49,040 nucleotides of DNA from an uncultured Clostridia bacterium (GCA_934167095.1 CAKPKE010000011.1:1-49040), one strand, 5' to 3'. Positions 8,029 to 17,906 are shown, counted from the stretch's first letter. Notes: a model not told the origin generated them from the sequence alone. Program-made: numbers and translations.

Positions 8029-9195
8029 TTAAACTTTACTTCCTGCTCTTGAAATGTTCAGCAATATTCCTACTGCAAACAGTAATATGACAAGTGCCGT
8101 TCCTCCATAACTAAAGAACGGAAGAGCCATTCCTGTTGTTGGAATAGATGCTGTAACAACTGCTATATTTATTATTGCTTGAATTGCAACTAATGTTGTA
8201 ACCCCAACTGCAATTAAACTTCCATACATATCTGGAGCTTTCATTGCAATTACAATTCCTCTCCATACAAATATTCCAAATAATAATATAATTACTGCAC
8301 AACCTACAAATCCTAATTCTTCTGCAACAATCGCAAAAATGAAATCGTTTTGTGGTTCTGGTATATATAAATATTTTTGTTTACTATTTCCAAGACCTAC
8401 TCCAAATAGTCCGCCAGAGCCTATAGCATACAAACTTTGTATCATTTGGTATCCTGTTCCTGTGGCATCAGACCATGGATTTAAAAATACTAAAATTCTG
8501 TCAATTCTGAATGAGTCCGATTCAGAAGTTAAATTTTTAACTAAATATGCTACAATTCCTGCAACTCCTATTCCTCCTGCTATTACAAAATGCAACATTC
8601 TACATCCTGCCATAAGCATCATTACACATGTTATTGCTGCAATTACTATTGATACACTTAAGTGGTTTTGTATTCCATATAATATTAAAATTGGAATACC
8701 TAATAGAACTAGTGGTTTTATAAATCCTCTCCAAAAATCTTTAAGTTCATTTTTGTGGTCTGTTAAATATCCAGCATAGAATAATATCATTCCTATTTTT
8801 GTTACTTCAGATGGTTGAAACTGTCCAATTATTGGTAGCTTTATCCATCTTCTTGCACCTTTTACTTCAACTCCTACCCCTGGTATTAAAACTAAAAGTA
8901 ATATTGCAACTGAAATAATATATATTATCCAATAGTATTTTTTATAAAATCTGTAATCTACTTTTGATGTAAACCACATAATTCCCAGTCCGACTATTGC
9001 GAAGCCAAATTGTTTTAAGAAATATGTATAACTACTTTTATTTTGTGACAATGATGATGGAGCACTTGCAGAAAGTACCATTACAACACCTATTGACAAA
9101 AGTATTAGTACAGTTACAACTAATATATAGTCAACTTTATTATTTAAGAACTTTGACGTTCTTTTGATTTTTTTATTCCCAGATACTTTTTGCAT
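8029..9195 (-). CDS. ftsW: SEDS-family peptidoglycan glycosyltransferase
   Basis: Polytopic membrane protein of 388 residues with about ten hydrophobic segments; polymerises lipid II at the septum together with a class B PBP. Visible family features are the N-terminal VDYILVVTVLILLSIGVVMV helix, FQPSEVTKIGMI, the extracellular loop GTGYQMIQSLYAIGSGG, and EPQNDFIFAIVAEELG. The C-terminal GMALPFFSYGGTALV is diagnostic. SD AGAGGAG precedes the ATG closely. Named ftsW rather than rodA because of its place between mraY and murG. Confidence 0.95.
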   Translation of the reverse strand: MQKVSGNKKIKRTSKFLNNKVDYILVVTVLILLSIGVVMVLSASAPSSLSQNKSSYTYFLKQFGFAIVGLGIMWFTSKVDYRFYKKYYWIIYIISVAILLLVLIPGVGVEVKGARRWIKLPIIGQFQPSEVTKIGMILFYAGYLTDHKNELKDFWRGFIKPLVLLGIPILILYGIQNHLSVSIVIAAITCVMMLMAGCRMLHFVIAGGIGVAGIVAYLVKNLTSESDSFRIDRILVFLNPWSDATGTGYQMIQSLYAIGSGGLFGVGLGNSKQKYLYIPEPQNDFIFAIVAEELGFVGCAVIILLFGIFVWRGIVIAMKAPDMYGSLIAVGVTTLVAIQAIINIAVVTASIPTTGMALPFFSYGGTALVILLFAVGILLNISRAGSKV

Positions 9196-9215
9196 TTGTT
9201 CTCCTCTCTTTTATA

Positions 9216-10205
9216 TTAAACAGCAATTAGTCCAATTAAGCATGCAACTAATGTTACTAAACTAAATACAGAAACTATTGTGTTTTCATTCCATCCACAT
9301 AGTTCAAAATGATGATGTAATGGAGCCATTTTGAATACTCTTTTTCCAGTTCTTTTGTAATGAGCTACTTGTATTATGTCTGATAGAGTTTCTAAAACTG
9401 GTATTATAGCGATTATTATTAGTAAAATTGGCACTTTCAAATATATTGCCATTACAGATACAGCTCCTCCAAGAAGTAATGAACCTGTATCTCCCATAAA
9501 TACTTTTGCTGGGTGAAGATTAAATAATAAAAATGCTAAACATATACCAATTAAACTTGCACCAAATATTACAATTTCTTTTACCCCAGTTATAATTCCT
9601 ATAACTGTTAGGCACGTTAATATTATTGTTGTTACAGATGTACTTAAACCATCTATTCCATCTGTTAAATTGATTGCATTTGTTGTTGCAAGCATTACTA
9701 AAATTGTAAGTGGAATATATGCCCATATTGGCAATGTTACACTTATTTTTGCAAATGGAATTATGATATCTGTTCCAATATTCATAACCTTGCATAAGTA
9801 TACTGAAAATGCAACTGCTATTATTAATAGTCCTAGCATTTTATACTTTGGTTTTAGTCCTTTTGTATCTTTTAATATAAGCTTTTTAAAATCATCAACA
9901 AATCCTACTAATCCAAAGCCTATTGTTGCTGTAAGTAATGGAATTAAATTATATGCAACATTTCTTTCTTCTGCAGAAGTTGACCTTGAATACGAATAAA
10001 ATAATATTCCTCCCATTACTAATAGTGTTATTATCATTATTATTCCACCCATAGTAGGTGTTCCTTGTTTACTTAGATGAGATTTTGGTCCATCATCTCT
10101 TTCGTTTTGCCCAATTTTTTTTCTTCTTAATATTGGTATTACTACAAGTGCTACTACAAAAGCAATAGCAAATGCTAGCATTAATATTTTTATTTGATAT
10201 GCCAT
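9216..10205 (-). CDS. mraY: Phospho-N-acetylmuramoyl-pentapeptide transferase
   Basis: Transfers phospho-MurNAc-pentapeptide to undecaprenyl phosphate, giving lipid I. 329 residues with about ten membrane helices. Motifs: RDDGPKSHLSKQGTPTMGG near 36, VGFVDDFKK near 100, NAINLTDGIDGL near 175 with the catalytic aspartates, FMGDTGSLLLGG near 235 and the His-rich APLHHHFELCGW loop near 295. It sits 20 bases upstream of ftsW. SD AAAGGAGAGA is about 34 bases from the ATG, with a small hairpin in between (10216-10243). Confidence 0.97.
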   Translation of the reverse strand: MAYQIKILMLAFAIAFVVALVVIPILRRKKIGQNERDDGPKSHLSKQGTPTMGGIIMIITLLVMGGILFYSYSRSTSAEERNVAYNLIPLLTATIGFGLVGFVDDFKKLILKDTKGLKPKYKMLGLLIIAVAFSVYLCKVMNIGTDIIIPFAKISVTLPIWAYIPLTILVMLATTNAINLTDGIDGLSTSVTTIILTCLTVIGIITGVKEIVIFGASLIGICLAFLLFNLHPAKVFMGDTGSLLLGGAVSVMAIYLKVPILLIIIAIIPVLETLSDIIQVAHYKRTGKRVFKMAPLHHHFELCGWNENTIVSVFSLVTLVACLIGLIAV

Positions 10206-10243
10206 TTTTCTAGTGGATGTAATTTGTACATCTCTCTCCTTTG
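10190..10243 (-). promoter_or_regulatory. mraY leader: spaced SD, hairpin and overlapping mini-ORF
   Basis: CAAAGGAGAGAGA (10243-10231) precedes a GATGTA/TACATC stem (10216-10221, 10227-10232), then ten bases and the mraY ATG. The strong SD is correctly spaced for another ATG at 10231, which opens a 13-codon frame (MYKLHPLEKWHIK, ends 10190) overlapping the mraY start in another frame. Confidence 0.5.
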
Positions 10244-10258
10244 TTATTTATATTTTAC

Positions 10259-11734
10259 TTAAATTTCGCCTTTCATTATTTGATTTACTATTATTCTTTC
10301 ATCAAAAGGATGTTTAACACCATTTATTTCTTGATATGGTTCATGACCTTTTCCAGCAAGTACTATAATATCCTTCTTTCCAGCAATATCTATAGCATGT
10401 TTTATTGCTTCAATTCTATCTACAATAACAGTATATTTTCCTTTTGTCTTCTTTATTCCTTCTTCAATTTGGTCTACTATTTTTTGAGGATCTTCAGTTC
10501 TTGGGTTATCAGATGTAATTATTGTGTAATCAGCTGTTTTTCCTGATATTTCGCCCATTATTGGTCTTTTTGTTGTATCTCTATCACCACCACAACCAAA
10601 TACTGAAATTACTCTTCCTCTAGTATATGATTTTACTGCATTTAATATATTTTGAAGACTTTCTGGCGAATGAGCATAGTCAATCATTATAGTTAATTCC
10701 TTTGGATTATCAACAAGTTCTGATCTTCCTGGAACTTTAATATTTACTAAAGCTTCTTGTATATTTTCAGTAGAACATCCTAATTTTAATGCTACACTTA
10801 TTGCAGCTAAACTGTTATATACAGTAAATCTTCCTGGAATATCTACTTTTATTCTTTCATTTTTATCACCAATTTTTACTTTAAAATCCACATAAGAATT
10901 TGTAATAGTTATATCTTTTGCAAGTAATTTACAACTATTATCAATTCCATAAGTTTCTATGTTGCAATCTGGTACAAGCTTTGGTACTTTGCAAACTTGC
11001 AAGTCATCTATATTTATAAATCCACATTTGCACATTTTGAATAATTTTAATTTTGATTCAAAATAGTCTTGCATGTTTGGATGCTCTTTTGGACTTATAT
11101 GGTCTTCTGAGAAGTTTGTAAATACTGCTATATCAAAGTCACATCCTGCAACTCTGTTTAATTTTAAACTTTGTGAAGATACTTCCATAATTACAGCTTG
11201 ACAGCCATCTTCAGCCATTTGTGCAAATACTTCTTGTAATTCGATGCTTTCTGGTGTTGTTCTATCACTGTCTTTTATTTTTCTATCGCCACTGTACATT
11301 GCAATAGTTCCAACTAAGCCTGTTTTTATTCCTTGTTTTTCAAGAATTGCTTTCATCATAAAAGTTGTTGTTGTTTTTCCTTTTGTTCCTGTAACACCTA
11401 TTAATTTAAATTTTCTAGATGGGTTATCATAGTAGTTACAAGCACCTATTGCCATTGCATATCTTGCATCTGGTACAACTAAAAGTGTAACATCCTCTGG
11501 TATATTTAAACTTTTTAAGTCACAGCTTCCTTCTTCTACAAGAATTACTTTTGCTCCATTTTCAATAGCTTTTGGAATAAAAGTTGTTCCATCTGTTGTA
11601 AAGCCTTTTATAGCAAAGAACATTGAGCCTTCTTTTACTTTTCTTGAATCATTTTCAATAGATGTAACTTCTCTATCGATTTCTCCTTTTGCTTTGATTC
11701 CATCAATTCCTACTAAAATTTTTTTTAAATTCAT
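10259..11734 (-). CDS. murE: UDP-MurNAc-tripeptide synthetase, meso-DAP type
   Basis: ATP-dependent ligase that adds the third amino acid of the stem peptide. About 491 residues: N-terminal substrate domain, ATP loop GVTGTKGKTTTT near 112, central EVSSQSLKLNRV, and the ligase C-domain. The DNPRTEDP motif in that domain is the signature of enzymes using meso-diaminopimelate, so the peptidoglycan is probably mDAP type. An in-frame ATG at 11800 would add a basic 22-residue leader; I chose 11734 because AAAGGAAG lies just upstream and homologues start at this point. Follows the P-ATPase gene after a 150-base gap. Confidence 0.96.
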   Translation of the reverse strand: MNLKKILVGIDGIKAKGEIDREVTSIENDSRKVKEGSMFFAIKGFTTDGTTFIPKAIENGAKVILVEEGSCDLKSLNIPEDVTLLVVPDARYAMAIGACNYYDNPSRKFKLIGVTGTKGKTTTTFMMKAILEKQGIKTGLVGTIAMYSGDRKIKDSDRTTPESIELQEVFAQMAEDGCQAVIMEVSSQSLKLNRVAGCDFDIAVFTNFSEDHISPKEHPNMQDYFESKLKLFKMCKCGFINIDDLQVCKVPKLVPDCNIETYGIDNSCKLLAKDITITNSYVDFKVKIGDKNERIKVDIPGRFTVYNSLAAISVALKLGCSTENIQEALVNIKVPGRSELVDNPKELTIMIDYAHSPESLQNILNAVKSYTRGRVISVFGCGGDRDTTKRPIMGEISGKTADYTIITSDNPRTEDPQKIVDQIEEGIKKTKGKYTVIVDRIEAIKHAIDIAGKKDIIVLAGKGHEPYQEINGVKHPFDERIIVNQIMKGEI

Positions 11735-11887
11735 TTTTAATCTTCCTTTCCGATTTTTACGGTAATGTATATGACATATATCAGTTGATAATTTTGCCAT
11801 TTTAACAGGTATATTATATAATTAAATTTTAATTTTGTATAGACTAAATCTATAGTTTTTTAATTTTATATAGTTTTTAGCTATAGT
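11735..11887 (-). other. AT-rich gap between P-ATPase and murE
   Basis: Contains several spaced CTATAG/CTATAT words and a weak TATAGA-TCTATA stem near 11838-11854. No T-tract terminator and no convincing promoter is seen; TATAAT at about 11816 lacks a clear -35 box. Confidence 0.35.
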
Positions 11888-14521
11888 TTATAACCACTCT
11901 CCAACTTTTTTGATATATATTTTTTTAGCAAATTGAACAATAATTATATAGATTATTGTTAGTACTGCGACAATTCCATAATACATTGGTGGTAAAATTT
12001 CAAAATGGAATGATTTTACATTATGCAGTAATATTGGTGCAAAAATTGTTCCTACTATTGTAACACCTGTTAATGCAAGTAATATTGGATGTGGTTTTGA
12101 CTCTATAAACGGAGTTTTTGCAGTTCTTACAAAATGTATTATTAAAGTTTCACTAATTAAACATTCTACAAACCATGCTGTTTGGAAATAACTTTCTTTA
12201 TCTATTCCATTATATCCTAGTATAAACCAGAACGCTAAAAATGCTAAAACATCAACTAATGAGCTAATTGGGCCCATTACATTCATAAATGTTCCAAGAC
12301 CTTTTGTATCCCATTTTCTTGGTTTTATTAAAAATTCTTTATCTACATTATCATAAGGTATTGCAATTTGTGAAAAGTCATATAAAAAGTCTTGTATTAA
12401 CATTTGAATTGGAAGAAGTGGTAAAAATGGTAAGAAAATACTTGCCATAAATATACTAAATACATCTCCAAAGTCTGAACTTAAGGCCATTTTCATATAT
12501 TTTATAATATTTCCATACACTTTTCTTCCTTCTATTACACCATTAAATACAACTTTCAAACTTTTCTCTAAAAGAATTATATCGCTTGCCTCTTTTGCAA
12601 TGTCTGTTGCTGTATTTACACAAATTCCAACATCTGCATTATGTAGTGATGGCGCATCATTTACTCCATCTCCCATATATCCTACAACATGGCCGTTCTT
12701 CTTTAATATTTTAATAATTCTTTCTTTTTGCATTGGATTCATTCTTGCAAAAATATCTACATTTTCTACTTCTTTTGAAAGTTCTTCATCTGTTAATTTA
12801 TCAACTTGTGCTCCAATTAAAATTTTATCATGTCTAATTCCAACTAGTTTTGCAATATTTTCAGTTGCATATTGATTATCTCCTGTTAAAATTTTAGTTG
12901 TAACTCCATATTCTTTCAAATTTTTTATTGTAGATTTTACATCTTTTTTTGGTGGATCTAAAAATGCTACGAATCCAATAAATGTCATATTAGCTTCATC
13001 TTGAATTCCAAATATATCTTTTCCAACATACTCTCTTTTTGATGCTAATGCTATTACTTGCATTCCTTGAAGAGCCAATTTTTTAGCATTATTTTCAATA
13101 TTTGTTATCATTTCATCTGTAAGAGGTAGATGCTCACCATTTATTTTTGCTGTAGTGCAACTCTTTAAAACTTCTTCTAATGCTCCTTTTGTAATAATTC
13201 TATAATGTTCATCATGTTTTACAACAACACTCATCTTTTTTCTTGTATAATCAAATGGTATTTCATCAATTTTTTCATAAGTTTCAATTTTATCTTTTAT
13301 ATTATGAAGATTTCCATAAGTAATTACTGCTCTATCAACTAAATTTTTCATTCCTGTACCATAAAAGCTGTTAAGATAAGCATATTCTAATATTGATAAA
13401 TCTTCTTTTCCTTCTACATTTATATATTTTTGCAAAACAATTTTGTCTAAAGTTAGAGTTCCTGTTTTATCTGTACAAAGTACATCTATTGCACCTAAAT
13501 TTTGAATTGCAGAAATATTTTTTACAAGAGTTTTCTTTTTAGCAAGTGTTTTTGTTCCTTTTGTCAAATTTACATTTACTATCATAGGAAGCATTGTTGG
13601 TGTAATTCCTACTGCAACAGATAGTGCAAATAGCACAGCTTCTAGTAAATCCTTACGAATAAATGCATAAATTACAAACACTAAAACAGATACTACAATC
13701 ATGTATTTTATAAGTAATTTTGTTATGCTATTCATTCCTTTTTCAAAGTTTGTAATTTCTTTCTTATTATCAATTTGCTTGCCCATATTGCCTAAATATG
13801 TTTCAAATCCAGTATTTATAACAACTGCTCTTGCACTACCACTAATTACACTTGTTCCCATTAAACAGATATTTGAAAGAGAAAATATTTCATCTGTTTC
13901 TATAAATTCATCTTTCTTTTCTACAGGAGCACTTTCACCTGTAAAAACAGATTGATTTAAAAATAGGTCCTTACTTTCAATAATTTTTACATCTGCTGGA
14001 ATTATTGCACCTGCATTTAAACAGACAATATCGCCTATTACAATGTCTTCCGTTCTTACAATTTTTTCTTTTCCATTTCTTATTACTGTTGCATTAGAAA
14101 ACATTTGACTTTTTAATTTTTGATTAAATTTATCTGTTGAGTAGTTTTGAAAAAATTTAATCATTGCACTTACAAAGCCTATTGCAAGAATTATTATAGA
14201 GCCTAGGTTATCATCGCCAACAAATTTGTTTATTAATGCTAAAATTACAAGTATTAATATAAATTTATCTTTAAAAGAATTTATAAAAAAGTATAACCAC
14301 GAGTGTTTTTCTTCTTTTACCACTATATTTCTACCATTTGCTTCTCGTCTATTTTCAACTTCTTTGGTAGACAATCCTTTTTCTTTAGATGTTTTTAAGT
14401 TTTCTAAAGTTTCATCTTTACTTTTTTTAGCTTCTTGCTTATATTTTTCTAATATTTTTTTATCATTGTTTAGATTATTTGAATTTTTTAATTTGTTTTT
14501 TATAAAAAATAATCGTATCAT
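11888..14521 (-). CDS. P-type ATPase, magnesium-translocating (MgtA/MgtB-like)
   Basis: 877-residue ion pump. It has a basic N-terminal extension, a first membrane pair, the actuator motif FTGESAPVE, the phosphorylation motif CTDKTGTLT near residue 350, and the hinge GDGVNDAPSLHNADVGICV with VNTATDIAKEASDIILLEKS. A block of about six C-terminal helices includes LPLLPIQMLIQDFLYDFSQ. The last element and the overall length fit the type IIIB magnesium-import group rather than calcium pumps. Its place between the PBP and murE in a dcw cluster is unusual. No M-box-like leader is seen upstream. Substrate is inferred. Confidence 0.88.
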   Translation of the reverse strand: MIRLFFIKNKLKNSNNLNNDKKILEKYKQEAKKSKDETLENLKTSKEKGLSTKEVENRREANGRNIVVKEEKHSWLYFFINSFKDKFILILVILALINKFVGDDNLGSIIILAIGFVSAMIKFFQNYSTDKFNQKLKSQMFSNATVIRNGKEKIVRTEDIVIGDIVCLNAGAIIPADVKIIESKDLFLNQSVFTGESAPVEKKDEFIETDEIFSLSNICLMGTSVISGSARAVVINTGFETYLGNMGKQIDNKKEITNFEKGMNSITKLLIKYMIVVSVLVFVIYAFIRKDLLEAVLFALSVAVGITPTMLPMIVNVNLTKGTKTLAKKKTLVKNISAIQNLGAIDVLCTDKTGTLTLDKIVLQKYINVEGKEDLSILEYAYLNSFYGTGMKNLVDRAVITYGNLHNIKDKIETYEKIDEIPFDYTRKKMSVVVKHDEHYRIITKGALEEVLKSCTTAKINGEHLPLTDEMITNIENNAKKLALQGMQVIALASKREYVGKDIFGIQDEANMTFIGFVAFLDPPKKDVKSTIKNLKEYGVTTKILTGDNQYATENIAKLVGIRHDKILIGAQVDKLTDEELSKEVENVDIFARMNPMQKERIIKILKKNGHVVGYMGDGVNDAPSLHNADVGICVNTATDIAKEASDIILLEKSLKVVFNGVIEGRKVYGNIIKYMKMALSSDFGDVFSIFMASIFLPFLPLLPIQMLIQDFLYDFSQIAIPYDNVDKEFLIKPRKWDTKGLGTFMNVMGPISSLVDVLAFLAFWFILGYNGIDKESYFQTAWFVECLISETLIIHFVRTAKTPFIESKPHPILLALTGVTIVGTIFAPILLHNVKSFHFEILPPMYYGIVAVLTIIYIIIVQFAKKIYIKKVGEWL

Positions 14522-14585
14522 TTGTTTCTCCTAAAATTTTTTCTACATTATATCACAAACTAAGAAATATTGAACACTTTTTTAT

Positions 14586-16703
14586 TTATATCCTATAACA
14601 TTTGTACCACTTTTCACTTTTATTCCGAGCTTTTGGAACTTGGCTTGTTATTGTTTCGCCCTCTCCTATTGCTTCTAAAACTAAGCCTTGTTCTTCAAGT
14701 AATTTTTTTGCTTCTTTTTCAGTCATATCTAATATATTAGGAACTGCTACTTCTTCTATTTGTTCATTTTTATTTATTTCTAAATAAGGTAACACTTCTG
14801 ATAAAATTTGGCCTGCAACTGGTGCTGCAACGCCACCTCCACCGTGTCCTCCTTCTCCTGTTGGGTTATATAGTGTTACTAAAATTACAACTTCTGGATC
14901 TTCTATTGTGGACACTCCTACAAATGATGCAACATATTTTCCAGTATTTACTCCATCTTCTGATGTTCCTGTTTTTCCACCAACTGTATATCCTGCAACT
15001 TGTGCATTTTTTCCAGTTCCTTCTGCAACAACACTTTGCATCATATTTAAAACTTTATTTGCTGTATCTTCTGATATTACTTGCTCGCCGAATTTAGGCT
15101 CTATTTCAGTAACTTCCCCTGTTTTCGAGTTTATAATTTCTTTTACAACTCTTGGATACACATATTTTCCACCATTTGCAATAGTTGACACCATTGTTGC
15201 CATTTGTATTGGTGTAACTTCAAATCTTTGGCCAAAGGCTATTGTTCCAAGCTCTACAGGACCAACTTTTTCTTCCTTTAAGAATATTGAACCTGCTTCT
15301 CCTGGAAGGTCAATTCCTGTTCTTCTTAAAAATCCAAATTTTTCTAAATAGTCATAATATGTTTCTTTTCCTATTTTTTGACCAAGACCAATAAATACTG
15401 GGTTACACGAATTCATAAGTGCTTGCCTTAAAGATTCTGCACCATGTGGTCTATAATATCTCCAGCACTTCATTTTTACACCTGCAATTTCAATATATCC
15501 TATACATGAAAACTCGCCTTCCTTATCAGTTTCTGTTACTATTCCTGTATCTAGTGCAGTAGAAGCTGTAACTAATTTGAATGTAGAGCCTGGTTCATAA
15601 GTATCAGAAATTGCTTTATTTCTCCACATTGCATTTAATGCATTTGATTTTTCTTCAGAAGATAGACTTTCCCAATTCGCTTTTTGCTCATCATTATTTA
15701 TTGTAAACGGGTCATTTAAATTAAAATCGGGATAGCTTGCAATGGCTAAAATATCACCATTTTTAGGATTCATCACAATAACATTTCCACCATCTGTACA
15801 CTTATTATCAATGCATGCTTCTGACAAATATTTTTCAGCAATTCCTTGAATTGTAGCATCTAAAGCTAAAACTAAATCATTACCATTTGTTGCTTTTTCA
15901 TAAATTTCAGTTTCATCTTTTATATTTATTCCTTTGGCATCTGTCATTTTTAGTATACTTCCATTTTTTCCTTTTAACTCTTCATCATATATTGCCTCAA
16001 TTCCACTTAAGCCCTGATTATCGCTTCCACAAAATCCAATTATTTGCGATGCTAAATTGTTATATGGATAATATCTTTTTGTATCTTCATCAATATTTAT
16101 TCCAGCTGATATTTTATTATCTTCAAGCCATATTCTTAGTTCATCTGTTTTTTCTTTTTCAACTTTCCTTACTATTGTTTCTATTGCAGTTTTTTTGTTT
16201 ACTTTTTTTATTACTTTTTCATAGTCCAAATCAAACAATTCAGCAAGCTTTCTGCTTACCTTTTCTTTATCTTCTTTTGCTATATTTAACGGATTTACTG
16301 TAACTGTTTCAACACTACTGCTTGTTGCTAAAACATTTTTTCCTGTTGCATCATATATAGTTCCTCTTTTAGGACTTATTTTTCGCTCTAATGTTTGTTG
16401 CAAATACGCCATATAGGCAAGACTTTCGCCATCTTTAAATTCGATTACTCCAACTCTTATAATCAAAGCTAAAAATACTAAAGAAAAACCTATTAATGCT
16501 AATTTTATTCTCTTTTTTCTAGAAATTTCGCCACCTTTTTCAATTTCATATTTTTTCGCTTTAGAATTATTTAACAGCTTTTTCTTTGCTTTTCTATCTT
16601 GTTTTTTCTTCTTATTTAGCAATTTTCTATTTTTAATTTTGTCTTTATTGCTCTTTAGTTCTCTATTTTTAAAGTTTCTTATTTTAGATTTTTTCTCTCT
16701 CAT
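14586..16703 (-). CDS. Class B penicillin-binding protein with one PASTA domain (FtsI/SpoVD type)
   Basis: Septal transpeptidase, 705 residues. A very basic cytoplasmic tail (1-63) precedes one membrane helix (about 66-86), a pedestal domain, and the transpeptidase with STFK at 373-376, SCN at 432-434 and KTGT at 577-580. A single C-terminal PASTA domain (about 645-700, VPNILDMTEKEAKKLLEE) resembles SpoVD; position in the cluster fits FtsI. Which role applies cannot be decided here. The SD (AAGGTGAT) is buried in a hairpin that overlaps the end of the preceding gene. Confidence 0.93.
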   Translation of the reverse strand: MREKKSKIRNFKNRELKSNKDKIKNRKLLNKKKKQDRKAKKKLLNNSKAKKYEIEKGGEISRKKRIKLALIGFSLVFLALIIRVGVIEFKDGESLAYMAYLQQTLERKISPKRGTIYDATGKNVLATSSSVETVTVNPLNIAKEDKEKVSRKLAELFDLDYEKVIKKVNKKTAIETIVRKVEKEKTDELRIWLEDNKISAGINIDEDTKRYYPYNNLASQIIGFCGSDNQGLSGIEAIYDEELKGKNGSILKMTDAKGINIKDETEIYEKATNGNDLVLALDATIQGIAEKYLSEACIDNKCTDGGNVIVMNPKNGDILAIASYPDFNLNDPFTINNDEQKANWESLSSEEKSNALNAMWRNKAISDTYEPGSTFKLVTASTALDTGIVTETDKEGEFSCIGYIEIAGVKMKCWRYYRPHGAESLRQALMNSCNPVFIGLGQKIGKETYYDYLEKFGFLRRTGIDLPGEAGSIFLKEEKVGPVELGTIAFGQRFEVTPIQMATMVSTIANGGKYVYPRVVKEIINSKTGEVTEIEPKFGEQVISEDTANKVLNMMQSVVAEGTGKNAQVAGYTVGGKTGTSEDGVNTGKYVASFVGVSTIEDPEVVILVTLYNPTGEGGHGGGGVAAPVAGQILSEVLPYLEINKNEQIEEVAVPNILDMTEKEAKKLLEEQGLVLEAIGEGETITSQVPKARNKSEKWYKCYRI
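14902..14940 (-). other. Segment between PBP active-site KTGT box and PASTA linker
   Basis: Coding sequence for the DGVNTGKYVASFVGVS region just after the KTGT box; noted because it confirms that the transpeptidase fold continues uninterrupted toward the PASTA domain. Confidence 0.5.
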
Positions 16704-16713
16704 ACAAAAATCA

Positions 16714-16740
16714 CCTTATGCAATTTTATTCAGCATAAGG
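16714..16740 (-). promoter_or_regulatory. Hairpin sequestering the PBP SD, overlapping upstream stop
   Basis: On the mRNA CCUUAUGC (16740-16733) pairs with GCAUAAGG (16721-16714). The 3' arm contains the PBP SD and the loop contains the stop codon of the nucleosidase gene. A ribosome finishing the upstream gene would open it, the classic design for translational coupling. Confidence 0.65.
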
Positions 16741-17337
16741 TAATTTTATTATATTATTTAATATTTCAAGTGAACTTTCTAGTTCTAAGTTTTGTCTTTC
16801 TATATTTTTATAGTACTCGTCTAAGCATAAATTATCACTTACTTTTTTTAGTGAAATTAATTCTATATTGTACATTTGACAAATAGCATATATTGAATGA
16901 AGTTCCATATCAAATAAAACTTTTTCTTTTATATTACTGCTTGTTACAAAAGCTTCAGCACTATAGCAAGGTAAATTTTCTATATTATCAAAGCTTTTTA
17001 GAATTTTTTTATCTAGTCCTAAAATAGAATATTTTTCTTCATCTAATATTTGCCATTCGTAATTAAATGAATTATTTACATTTACCCAAGTTCCAATTTT
17101 TTCATCAGTAGAACCTGCATAACCAATATTTATAATAACATCAGGCTTTTCATTATTCTCTAGATATTTAGTTAAGTTTATAGCTGTTCTCTGCTTTCCA
17201 ATTCCAACTATAATTAAACTAATATTTTCTTTTCTAAATAATTTATATGTGTCTTGTTTTATTTCTTGTAGTTCTAATTTTGTGGCAATTTGCATTGCTT
17301 CTTTTTCCATTGCCATTACAAATAGTATTTTTTTCAT
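16726..17337 (-). CDS. Nucleoside phosphorylase/nucleosidase (MTAN-like)
   Basis: 203-residue protein of the PNP/UDP phosphorylase superfamily. Seen: N-terminal VMAMEKEAMQIA, the glycine turn IVGIGKQRTAINLTKYLE, INIGYAGSTDE, the substrate-binding FDMELHSIYAICQ (equivalent to VDMEgaA) and the late acid in KKVSDNL. Family members cleave 5'-methylthioadenosine or S-adenosylhomocysteine; I cannot tell which substrate applies. It sits between ftsL and the PBP gene, an uncommon dcw position, and its stop codon lies inside the hairpin controlling the PBP SD. Confidence 0.82.
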   Translation of the reverse strand: MKKILFVMAMEKEAMQIATKLELQEIKQDTYKLFRKENISLIIVGIGKQRTAINLTKYLENNEKPDVIINIGYAGSTDEKIGTWVNVNNSFNYEWQILDEEKYSILGLDKKILKSFDNIENLPCYSAEAFVTSSNIKEKVLFDMELHSIYAICQMYNIELISLKKVSDNLCLDEYYKNIERQNLELESSLEILNNIIKLPYAE

Positions 17338-17346
17338 TTTTCTTTC

Positions 17347-17871
17347 CTATTTTATAATTTGTGTTAATTTATGTAATATATTTTGAAACCATGAAGTGCT
17401 ATCATTTATTATTACTTCTTCTGAAACAGCTTCTATATAATCTGATTTTGGTAAATTTACATATACCTTTTGATTATTATCTAATTTTTGCATTCCTAAT
17501 TTGTTTGAAGCTTCTTGTTCTACTGTATTTAAGTTCAAACTATTTTCAATGCTAACTCTTAGCTGTTCATTTTCTTTTTGCACTTGGCTTACTTGAGTTT
17601 TTATACTCTCTTTTTCGTTGTATTCTTCAGTGATTTGTGAATTTCTGTAACTTATAGTAAATAGCATAATAAAAGCAGATGCTACATATATAACATATCT
17701 GTAGTTATACTTTGCTTTTTTTACAACTTTTGTCTTTTTACTTGCCTTTTTCTTTGTTTTTAAAGAACTCTTTTTTCTTTTATATGGGTTCTTTTTAGGT
17801 TCGTATTCAGGTTGTAATTTTCTAGGACTTGTTTCATATTCGTATGAAGCTCTTAACCCTTGCGCTGCCAT
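17347..17871 (-). CDS. ftsL: FtsL-like division protein
   Basis: 174 residues: a long basic cytoplasmic N-terminus with runs of Lys, one membrane helix (about 58-76, VIYVASAFIMLFTISY), then a short coiled coil (about 80-115, KESIKTQVSQVQKENEQL) and a NLNTVEQEASNKLGMQ motif. This is the bitopic FtsL layout, a scaffold that recruits FtsW and the septal PBP with DivIC. Sequence conservation in the family is low; the call rests on topology and position right after rsmH. Confidence 0.85.
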   Translation of the reverse strand: MAAQGLRASYEYETSPRKLQPEYEPKKNPYKRKKSSLKTKKKASKKTKVVKKAKYNYRYVIYVASAFIMLFTISYRNSQITEEYNEKESIKTQVSQVQKENEQLRVSIENSLNLNTVEQEASNKLGMQKLDNNQKVYVNLPKSDYIEAVSEEVIINDSTSWFQNILHKLTQIIK

Positions 17872-17906
17872 AATTTTTAGAAATTCACCTCGCTTTCATT
17901 TTTATT

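Noticed and set aside
11821..11887. CTATAG direct repeats as an operator
   Set aside because: The spacing is irregular and the words are expected by chance in such AT-rich sequence.
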